From: an uncultured Microbacterium sp.
Lineage (GTDB): Bacteria; Actinomycetota; Actinomycetes; Actinomycetales; Microbacteriaceae
Direction: 5' to 3'
Assembly (NCBI GenBank): GCA_937988695.1
Contig: CALKHM010000284.1
Location: 1-19,883, forward strand
DNA: 19,883 nt
Of the stretch, positions 14,760 through 19,883 are shown in pieces. The translations under genes were made by a program, and so were the position numbers. A model generated the notes under the pieces. The model was not told the origin of the DNA, made no database searches, and saw nothing but the letters and a program-made list of their open reading frames with translations. How positions within the stretch are numbered: the first letter of the stretch is position 1; the number at the start of each line of letters is the position of its first letter.

Positions 14760-15509
14760 GTGATCGACAAGACCGTGGCGGATGTCGCCGCCGCCGTCGC
14801 CGGCATCGCCGACGGAGCGACCATCATGATCGGCGGCTTCGGCCGCGCCGGTCAGCCCGTGGAGCTCATCGACGCGCTCATCGAGCAGGGCGCCGGTGAC
14901 CTGACCATCGTCAGCAACAACGCCGGCAACGGCGACGTGGGGCTGGCGGCGCTGCTGGCAAAGCGGCGGGTGCGCAAGATCATCTGCTCGTTCCCGCGCC
15001 AGGTGGACTCGTGGGTGTTCGACGGCCTCTACCGTGCCGGCGAGATCGAGCTCGAGCTCGTGCCGCAGGGCAACCTCGCCGAACGCATCCGTGCCGCCGG
15101 TGCCGGCATCGGAGCGTTCTTCTCGCCCACCGGTGTGGGCACGCAGCTGGCCGAAGGCAAGGAGCACCGCGAGATCGACGGACGCCGGTACGTGCTGGAG
15201 TATCCGATCACAGCGGACTACGCCCTGGTCAGTGCGCGGCAGGCCGACCGCTGGGGCAATCTCGTCTACCGCGAGACGGCCCGCAACTTCGGGCCGGTCA
15301 TGGCGTCCGCGGCATCCACCACGATCGTGCAGGTCGACGAGGTCGTGCCGCTGGGCGCGCTGGATCCCGAGACGGTCGTGACGCCCGGCATCTTCGTGGA
15401 TCGGATCGTCGCCGTCGGCGAGCGCGCGTGGCTGCGCAAGGGGGCGTTCGTGGGCGGCGTCGATCTGGAAGGCGACCCGATCGACCCCGCGAAGGAGGCG
15501 GCACGATGA
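14760..15509 (+). CDS. pcaI: 3-oxoadipate CoA-transferase subunit A (PcaI)
   Basis: This 249-residue protein is the alpha subunit of the enzyme that moves CoA from succinyl-CoA to beta-ketoadipate. It carries the family hallmarks TIMIGGFGRAGQPVELIDAL, LTIVSNNAGNG, ICSFPRQVDSWVF, LVPQGNLAERIRAAGAGIGAFF, SPTGVGTQLAEGK and RWGNLVYRETARNFGP, and it closely matches my memory of Pseudomonas PcaI along its length. It starts with GTG, 4 nt after a strong AGGAGG. The stop overlaps pcaJ by 4 nt, fitting a 1:1 heteromer. These motifs favour PcaI/CatI over acetoacetate or succinyl-CoA:3-ketoacid transferases. Nothing suggests loss of function. Confidence 0.95.
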   Translation: MIDKTVADVAAAVAGIADGATIMIGGFGRAGQPVELIDALIEQGAGDLTIVSNNAGNGDVGLAALLAKRRVRKIICSFPRQVDSWVFDGLYRAGEIELELVPQGNLAERIRAAGAGIGAFFSPTGVGTQLAEGKEHREIDGRRYVLEYPITADYALVSARQADRWGNLVYRETARNFGPVMASAASTTIVQVDEVVPLGALDPETVVTPGIFVDRIVAVGERAWLRKGAFVGGVDLEGDPIDPAKEAAR

Positions 15510-16222
15510 GCACGATCACCCGCAACGAGCTGGCCGCGCGCATCGCTGCCGACATCCCCGAGGGATCGTATGTGAACCTCGGCATCGGCGCACCGACGCT
15601 GGTGGCCAACTACCTTCCCGACGACCAGGAGATCATCCTGCACACGGAGAACGGCCTGCTGGGCATGGGGCCGGCTCCGGAGGCCGGGCGGGTGGACCCC
15701 GACCTCATCAACGCTGGCAAGCAGGCCGTGACCGCTCTTCCGGGAGCCGCGTACTTCCACCACGCCGACTCGTTCGGCATGATGCGCGGAGGTCATCTCG
15801 ACGTGTGCGTGCTGGGTGCGTTCCAGGTGTCGCAGACCGGTGACCTGGCCAACTGGTCGACCGGTGCGCCGGGGGCGATCCCGGCCGTGGGCGGCGCGAT
15901 GGATCTCGCGATCGGGGCGAAGAGCGTCTATGTCATGACCGACCTGCTCACCAAGAAGGGTGAGTCCAAGCTCGTCGCCGCCTGCAGCTATCCGCTGACC
16001 GGCGTCGGCTGCGTGACGCGGGTGTACACCGACCACGCCGTCTTCGACGTGACGCCTGACGGTTTCGCCGTGCGCGAGGCGTTCGGCGACAACACCGTGG
16101 ACTCGCTCGCCGAGCTGACCGGGCTGGCGCTGGTCGACGCGTCGGCCGGCTCAGTGGCCGGCTCGGTGGCCGCTGTGGTGGCCGACTCGGTGGCATCCGT
16201 AGCATCCCCAGAGGAGGACTGA
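15506..16222 (+). CDS. pcaJ: 3-oxoadipate CoA-transferase subunit B (PcaJ)
   Basis: This 238-residue protein is the beta subunit and holds the catalytic glutamate E48 in HTENGLLGMGP. Other family segments are RIAADIPEGSYVNLGIG, the FHHADSFGMMRGGHLDVCVLGAFQ region and GAMDLAIGAK. It is about 25 residues longer than the PcaJ proteins I know (around 213). The extra C-terminal tail is a low-complexity Ala/Ser/Val run made partly by a 12-bp DNA duplication (16148-16159 and 16160-16171). The pcaF ribosome site GAGGAGG lies in the last codons. The pcaJ stop is 1 nt before the pcaF ATG. Confidence 0.94.
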   Translation: MSTITRNELAARIAADIPEGSYVNLGIGAPTLVANYLPDDQEIILHTENGLLGMGPAPEAGRVDPDLINAGKQAVTALPGAAYFHHADSFGMMRGGHLDVCVLGAFQVSQTGDLANWSTGAPGAIPAVGGAMDLAIGAKSVYVMTDLLTKKGESKLVAACSYPLTGVGCVTRVYTDHAVFDVTPDGFAVREAFGDNTVDSLAELTGLALVDASAGSVAGSVAAVVADSVASVASPEED

Positions 16223-16223
16223 C

Positions 16224-17399
16224 ATGACCGCGACCTATGTCTATGACGCCGTCCGCACCCCGTTCGGGCGTGCCGGCGGCGCCCTGTCCGGCATCCGCCC
16301 CGATGATCTCGCCGCGCTCGTGATGCGTGCGACGGTCGAGCGCACGGGCCTGGATCCGGCCCGCATCGACGATGTCATCCTGGGCGCCGCGAACCAGGCC
16401 GGCGAGGACAACCGCAACCTCGCGCGGATGGGCCTGCTGCTGGCGGGGTTTCCGACATCGGTGACGGGTGTCACGGTGAACCGGCTGTGCGCGTCGTCGG
16501 TCGAGGCCGTCGTGCAGGGCTCGCGTGCGATCGAGTCGGGCGATGCGCAGCTCGTGCTCGCCGGCGGCGTCGAGTCGATGAGCCGCGCGCCGTTCATCGT
16601 GGAGAAGTCGCCGCGGGCGTGGCCGGCCACCGGCAACCAGACACTGTGGAACACGTCGATCGGCTGGCGGATGGTCAACCCGAAGCTGCCGAAGGACTGG
16701 ACGATCTCCAACGGCGAGTCGGCCGAGAAGGTGGCGCGGCAGTACGGCATCTCCCGCCAGGAGCAGGATGCGTTCGCGCTGCGCTCGCACCGGCTGGCGG
16801 CGGATGCCTGGGCTCAGGGCGTGTACGACGGCGAGATCGTGCAGGTGCCCGGTGCTGAGCTGGCGCGTGACGAGGGCATCCGCGAGGACACCTCGCTGGA
16901 GAAGCTCGCCGGGCTGCGAGCCCTGTTCGCATCGGACGGTGCGGGGTCGGTGACCGCCGGCAACTCGTCGTCGATCAACGACGGTGCCTCGGCCGTGCTG
17001 CTGGGCGCCGAAGGGGCGCTGGACGTCGAGCCGCTCGCCCGCGTCGCCGGGCGGGGCGCGCACGGCGTGGACCCGGATGTGTTCCCGCTCGCGCCCATCG
17101 AGGCGGCGAACAAGGCCCTCGCCCGCGCCGGACGCACCTGGGCGGACGTCGACTTCGTCGAGCTGAACGAGGCGTTCGCGTCGCAGTCGCTCGCCGACCT
17201 GAAGGGGTGGCCCGACCTGGACCCCGAGAGGGTGAACATCCACGGTGGGGCGCTGGCCATCGGCCACCCGCTCGGCGCCTCCGGTGGACGTATCGTCGGC
17301 CACGCTGCGCACGAGCTTGCGCGCCGCGGCTCGGGCGTCGCGGTCGCCGCGATCTGTATCGGCGTCGGCCAGGGCCTGGCCGTGGTCCTCGAGCGCTGA
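16224..17399 (+). CDS. pcaF: 3-oxoadipyl-CoA thiolase (PcaF)
   Basis: This 391-residue thiolase cleaves 3-oxoadipyl-CoA with CoA to succinyl-CoA and acetyl-CoA, the last step of the beta-ketoadipate pathway. Catalytic residues are C89 (NRLCASS), H348 (GHPLGASGGR) and C378 (CIGVGQG); LNEAFASQ is also present. NTSIGWRMVNPKL matches the PcaF-specific region near the substrate loop (TTIGWRFINP in Pseudomonas) and separates it from acetoacetyl-CoA thiolases. The length is normal. It is co-transcribed with pcaIJ. Confidence 0.95.
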   Translation: MTATYVYDAVRTPFGRAGGALSGIRPDDLAALVMRATVERTGLDPARIDDVILGAANQAGEDNRNLARMGLLLAGFPTSVTGVTVNRLCASSVEAVVQGSRAIESGDAQLVLAGGVESMSRAPFIVEKSPRAWPATGNQTLWNTSIGWRMVNPKLPKDWTISNGESAEKVARQYGISRQEQDAFALRSHRLAADAWAQGVYDGEIVQVPGAELARDEGIREDTSLEKLAGLRALFASDGAGSVTAGNSSSINDGASAVLLGAEGALDVEPLARVAGRGAHGVDPDVFPLAPIEAANKALARAGRTWADVDFVELNEAFASQSLADLKGWPDLDPERVNIHGGALAIGHPLGASGGRIVGHAAHELARRGSGVAVAAICIGVGQGLAVVLER

Positions 17400-17410
17400 C
17401 CGCCCCCCAT

Positions 17411-17510
17411 GCGCCGAGCTTGTCTTCGGTTTGCCGAGCTTGTCTTCGTTGCGCCGAGGTTGTCTTCGTTGCGGCGAGGTTGTCTTCGGTGCGGCGAGGT
17501 TGTCGAGGAC
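17411..17510. repeat. Five tandem 20-bp repeats downstream of pcaF
   Basis: Units begin at 17411, 17431, 17451, 17471 and 17491, each 20 bp, with consensus GCGCCGAGGTTGTCTTCGGT. The first four are near full matches; the fifth departs after TTGTC and turns into a hairpin. There are no spacers between units, so this is not a CRISPR array. Each unit carries TTGTC in the same orientation. Function unknown; options are an operator array, a REP-type element or a transcription-end region. Confidence 0.85.
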
Positions 17511-17520
17511 AATCTCGCCG
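17492..17520. terminator. 13-bp hairpin at the repeat array junction
   Basis: Bases 17492-17504 pair with 17508-17520 around a GAG loop; 12 of 13 pairs are Watson-Crick and the other is G-T. It joins the last 20-bp unit to the first 40-bp unit and lies 93 nt after the pcaF stop. No T-run follows. It may end the pcaIJF transcript. Confidence 0.5.
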
Positions 17521-17590
17521 AACTGGGGACAAGGTCGCGTGGCGGAGGGCAATCTCGCCGGACTGGGGACAAGGTCGCGTGGTGGGGCGC
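17511..17590. repeat. Two tandem 40-bp repeats upstream of the IclR gene
   Basis: Copies at 17511-17550 and 17551-17590 share AATCTCGCCG, ACTGGGGACAAGGTCGCGTGG and differ at a few bases, mostly near the 3' end of each unit. Their GACAA cores are complementary to the TTGTC cores of the upstream 20-bp array, so the two arrays form an inverted arrangement. Confidence 0.85.
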
Positions 17591-17607
17591 GGGGCGCGGG
17601 GCGCGGG
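17584..17607 (+). promoter_or_regulatory. G-quadruplex-type motif before the IclR gene
   Basis: Three tandem GGGGCGC units (17584-17604) followed by GGG give four G-runs with 3-nt loops, a classical quadruplex pattern, on the coding strand 20 nt before the regulator start. It could affect transcription or ribosome access. The pattern is seen; folding and effect are inferred. Confidence 0.5.
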
Positions 17608-17627
17608 ATGGAGACTGAGGGAGTGGG

Positions 17628-18401
17628 ATGAGCGACCAGACACATGACTCGGCGGACTTCGTGCAGTCGCTCGCGCGGGGCCTGTCGGTGATCCGCACGT
17701 TCGACGGCGACCACGCGAGCCTCTCGCTGAGCGAGGTGGCCAAGCGCGCCAGCATCCCGCGCGCGGCGGCACGCCGCTTCCTGCGGACGCTGGAGACGCT
17801 CGGCTACGTCCGCAGCGACGAGCGGCTCTTCTCCCTCACGCCGCACGTGCTCGAGCTGGGATTCAGCTACCTGTCCGGCCTCTCGCTGCCGGAGATCGTG
17901 CAGCCGCACCTGGAGCAGCTCTCGCGTCGCGTCGACGAGTCCGTGTCGGCAGCCGTGCTCGACGGCACCGACATCGTGTACGTCGCTCGCGTGCACACCC
18001 GTCGCATCATGAGTGTGCGCATCACGATCGGCACCCGGTTCCCGGCCTACGCCACGAGCATGGGGCGCGTGCTGCTGGCTGGGATGACGGATGCTGCGCG
18101 CAGCGTCGCACTCGAGGCGTCCGCGATGGCGCCCCTCACCGAGCGGACCCGCACGGGCGCGGATCTGGTCGCCGAGCTCGACCGTGTGCGCGCGCAGGGA
18201 TGGGCTATGGTCGACGGCGAGCTGGAGCCGGGCTTGCGCTCGATCGCCGCTCCCGTGCACGGCCGCGACGGCAGCGTCGTGGCCGCGCTGAACGTCTCGA
18301 CGAGCACGCATCGCGTGACCGAGGAACGTGTGCGAGGCGACTACCTGCCCGCGCTGCTGGAGACCGCAGCCGCCGTCGACACGGAGCTGCGTCTGGTGTG
18401 A
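17628..18401 (+). CDS. pcaR: IclR-family regulator, PcaR/PobR type
   Basis: This 257-residue regulator has an N-terminal winged helix (about 10-75: VQSLARGLSVIRTFD, then SLSEVAKRASIPRAAARRFL as the helix-turn-helix) and an IclR effector domain (about 85-250: VSAAVLDGTDIVYVARV, YATSMGRVLLAG, SIAAPVHGRDGSVVAALNVS). LSL and PRAAARRFLRTLETLGYV are typical of the PcaR/PcaU/PobR subgroup, which responds to protocatechuate, beta-ketoadipate or hydroxybenzoate. The ATG follows AGGGAG (17618-17623) by 4 nt. It lies 228 nt after pcaF across a repeat array, so it may have its own promoter. Control of pcaIJF is likely but inferred. Confidence 0.9.
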   Translation: MSDQTHDSADFVQSLARGLSVIRTFDGDHASLSLSEVAKRASIPRAAARRFLRTLETLGYVRSDERLFSLTPHVLELGFSYLSGLSLPEIVQPHLEQLSRRVDESVSAAVLDGTDIVYVARVHTRRIMSVRITIGTRFPAYATSMGRVLLAGMTDAARSVALEASAMAPLTERTRTGADLVAELDRVRAQGWAMVDGELEPGLRSIAAPVHGRDGSVVAALNVSTSTHRVTEERVRGDYLPALLETAAAVDTELRLV

Positions 18402-18429
18402 CGCCGGTCCGGCTCAGTGCCGGCCGGCG
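18402..18429. terminator. GC-rich hairpin between convergent pcaR and LysR2
   Basis: Bases 18402-18407 and 18409-18413 pair with 18424-18429 and 18419-18423, giving an 11-bp stem with one bulged T (18408) and a 5-nt loop. The stem starts at the base after the pcaR stop, and the LysR2 stop codon (complement of 18414-18416) sits in the loop. It suits a bidirectional terminator without T-runs. Confidence 0.55.
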
Positions 18430-19346
18430 CCGACGAGAGTGCCGGCCTCCTCGAACAGCGCACGCATCCACGTGTGCTCGGGATCGTGCGCGTGCACGGG
18501 ATGCCACCACAGCGCGTTCACGAGCGACGTCGGCTCGAACGGCAGGCCGACCACGCGGACGCCGCCGGAGCGCATGGCGATCGGCGCCAGGGCCGCCTGG
18601 ATGATCCCCAGCCGCTGGGTGCCCTCGATGAACCGTGGCAGCGCGAGGAAGCTCTCCACGACCACCTCGACATTGGGCTCGATCCCCAGCTGTTGCACCT
18701 GGCGCTCGGCGGAGGTGAACGCCGACCGCGTCTGGTAGTTCATCACCCACGGCAAGCGCACGAGATCCTCCTCGGACAGCGCGTCACCCACGGCGTCGTT
18801 GTCGTCGGCGACGATGGCAACCCACTCATCGCGCCACAGATCGAGGTAGGGCAGGTCGGTGAGGATGCCGTGGGGGATGACCATGCCGTCCACCGAACGC
18901 AGCCGGTTCGCGGCATCCTCCACGACCACGGGATTGTGCAGCATGAAGCGGAAGTGCACGCCCGGGGCGCGCTTGGCGGCCAGCTCCGACACGACGCGAC
19001 CGATCGTCGTGAATCCGTAGTCCGACCCGTAGATCGAGAACTCCCGCACCGACTCGGTGGGCTCCCACGTCGCCTGGCTCTCGAACACCCGCCGTGCCGC
19101 ATCCAGCGCCAGGGTCGTGTGGTCGGCCAGTCGCAGCGCGAACGGCGTGAGCTCGTAGGTGTTGCCGCGACGCGCGAGGATCGGGTCGCCGAAGTGCGTA
19201 CGCAACCGGGCCAGGGACGCACTCAGCGCCGGCTGGCTCAGGTGCAGTCGCTCGGCGGCGCGCGTCACGCTACGCTCGGTCAACAGCGCGTCGAGCGAGA
19301 CGAGCAGGTTGAGGTCGAGTCGCGAGAGCAGAGCATGATCGGCCAC
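18414..19346 (-). CDS. LysR-family transcriptional regulator (LysR2)
   Basis: This regulator of about 310 residues begins with a winged helix (LSRLDLNLLVSLDALL, then AAERLHLSQPALSASLARLR and DPILARRGNTYELTPFA), the NodD/PcaQ-like layout in which DLNLL opens the first helix. A substrate-binding-type effector domain follows. I chose GTG at 19346; the open frame runs about 146 codons further upstream but that part is Arg/Pro-rich, lacks family similarity and crosses the operator, so it is not coding. The start is tentative because AAGGA lies 10 nt away. It is divergent from an MFS gene with a LysR box in between, so it probably controls that gene and itself. Effector unknown. Confidence 0.88.
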   Translation of the reverse strand: MADHALLSRLDLNLLVSLDALLTERSVTRAAERLHLSQPALSASLARLRTHFGDPILARRGNTYELTPFALRLADHTTLALDAARRVFESQATWEPTESVREFSIYGSDYGFTTIGRVVSELAAKRAPGVHFRFMLHNPVVVEDAANRLRSVDGMVIPHGILTDLPYLDLWRDEWVAIVADDNDAVGDALSEEDLVRLPWVMNYQTRSAFTSAERQVQQLGIEPNVEVVVESFLALPRFIEGTQRLGIIQAALAPIAMRSGGVRVVGLPFEPTSLVNALWWHPVHAHDPEHTWMRALFEEAGTLVGAGRH

Positions 19347-19680
19347 GGCGATGTGATCCTTCAGGTCGGAGATCCGCCTCGAATCTATCAGTCCCGCCGA
19401 TGCCGGCGACAGGCTGCATTCATCGCGGCGATGCAGCATGGAACGCGGCCGCGTCAGGCGCTGCGGATCTTCCCAGCGATCGCCCGGCGCCTGGGGCTCG
19501 TCCAGTCCGTGTGAGCGGGGGCTCCGCGGCAAGCGAGGGCGGCTGCCATCAGTACCGCCGATGCGCGGCATAACCAAGATCGGCTTCACCGATGCCGGTT
19601 CTTGGGGTCGAATGGGAGCAGCGACGCGCCGCGCCGCGGCGGCGTACCCTGCCGCGCCCGTGGACTCGATGGAGAGACAC
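19347..19680. promoter_or_regulatory. Divergent LysR2-MFS intergenic region
   Basis: This 334-nt gap has no convincing gene. It holds a LysR-type box at 19413-19437 and an imperfect dyad CCAAGA (19574-19579)/TCTTGG (19600-19605) with inner CGGC/GCCG arms, about 76-107 nt before the MFS start. Clear -35/-10 pairs are not visible. GGAGAG (19671-19676) is the MFS ribosome site. Confidence 0.6.
19413..19437. promoter_or_regulatory. LysR-type T-N11-A operator
   Basis: GCTGCAT (19413-19419) and ATGCAGC (19431-19437) are a perfect 7-bp inverted repeat with exactly 11 nt between the inner T and A, the canonical LysR recognition layout. It is 67 nt upstream of the LysR2 start and lies between LysR2 and the MFS gene. 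It is probably the LysR2 site. Confidence 0.65.
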
Positions 19681-19859
19681 ATGACCGATCTGGTGGGAGC
19701 CCGTACCCGACGGGCCGGTGTCTGGCAGGCGGTTCTGCTGCTGGCCGGCAGTTGCATGCCGGTGCTCGGCTCGGTGCTGATCACGCCTGTGCTGCCGCAG
19801 CTTTCGGAGCACTTCGTCGCCGAGCCCGGCGCCGAGGTGCTGGTGCCGATGATCGTTGC
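19681..19859 (+). CDS. MFS transporter, N-terminal fragment at contig end
   Basis: Only about the first 60 residues are present. They contain a hydrophilic start (MTDLVGARTRRAG), the first membrane helix (about 15-37, WQAVLLLAGSCMPVLGSVLI) and the loop TPVLPQLSEHF, typical of major facilitator transporters. GGAGAG lies 4 nt before the ATG. The reading frame appears to stop at 19879-19881, but that stop and the last seven residues (DRKSVV preceded by the codon spanning 19860) come from sequencing adapter. The true gene continues beyond the contig. A divergent LysR gene suggests induced uptake or export of an organic acid; substrate unknown. Confidence 0.72.
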
Positions 19860-19883
19860 AGATCGGAAGAGCGTCGTGTAGGG
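19860..19883. other. Illumina adapter contamination
   Basis: The last 24 bases, beginning AGATCGGAAGAGCGTCGTGT, are identical to the reverse complement of the Illumina TruSeq universal (P5-side) adapter as I know it. They are an untrimmed library artefact at a contig end. Base 19860 (A) could be genomic or adapter. Confidence 0.95.

Noticed and set aside
17411..17590. CRISPR array
   Set aside because: Units are directly adjacent with no variable spacers, and no cas genes are in the window.
15948..18311. Long minus-strand open frame over pcaJ, pcaF and the repeat arrays
   Set aside because: Antisense to genes with intact catalytic motifs; part of its length is translated repeat DNA.
19347..19784. 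N-terminal extension of LysR2 (about 146 codons)
   Set aside because: Low-quality composition, crosses the LysR box and the MFS start; LysR proteins begin at the DLNLL helix.

Overview
The window is high-GC DNA with dense, overlapping, GTG/ATG-started genes. Frequent 'GGATGC/GCATCC' codon pairs and the gene families suggest a high-GC actinobacterium, probably Microbacteriaceae (Microbacterium-like). The genus is an inference. The sequence is a contig end: the last 24 bases (19860-19883) match the Illumina TruSeq adapter and are not genomic.

Layout. (1) 1-5019, plus strand: a LIV-type ABC uptake system (permease LivH, a LivM-LivG permease/ATPase fusion, ATPase LivF) followed by a quinate/shikimate dehydrogenase (QsuD-like) and a type II 3-dehydroquinate dehydratase (AroQ/QsuC-like). 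No substrate-binding protein gene is present; it may lie to the left of the window. (2) 5063-9052, minus strand: a four-gene operon with 4-nt overlaps: YciI-like protein, zinc alcohol dehydrogenase, KstD-like flavoprotein, Gfo/Idh/MocA oxidoreductase. (3) 9324-14556, minus strand: a second four-gene operon: KstD-like flavoprotein, TIM-barrel protein, a further KstD-like flavoprotein, LysR regulator. A strongly palindromic intergenic element (9201-9284) separates the two operons. (4) 14760-18401, plus strand: pcaI, pcaJ, pcaF and an IclR/PcaR-type regulator, i.e. the last two steps of the beta-ketoadipate pathway plus a likely regulator. An unusual 20-bp/40-bp repeat array and a G-quadruplex-type G-run lie between pcaF and the regulator. 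(5) 18414-19859: a minus-strand LysR gene and a divergent MFS transporter gene cut off by the contig end, with a textbook T-N11-A LysR box between them.

How it may work together. Quinate or shikimate would be imported, oxidised by the QsuD-like enzyme and dehydrated by AroQ to 3-dehydroshikimate. The TIM-barrel protein has metal-ligand residues resembling 3-dehydroshikimate dehydratase and could make protocatechuate. Ring cleavage genes (pcaGHBCD/L) are not in the window. Beta-ketoadipate would then be activated by PcaIJ and cleaved by PcaF to succinyl-CoA and acetyl-CoA. The three KstD-like flavoproteins, with an alcohol dehydrogenase and a Gfo/Idh enzyme, do not belong to the known quinate route. 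All three keep the tyrosines and glycine that 3-ketosteroid dehydrogenase uses to desaturate a cyclic ketone. I infer a peripheral route that oxidises a cyclic alcohol to a ketone and desaturates or aromatises it, feeding the same beta-ketoadipate trunk. This is the most likely undescribed biology here; it is a hypothesis from sequence alone.
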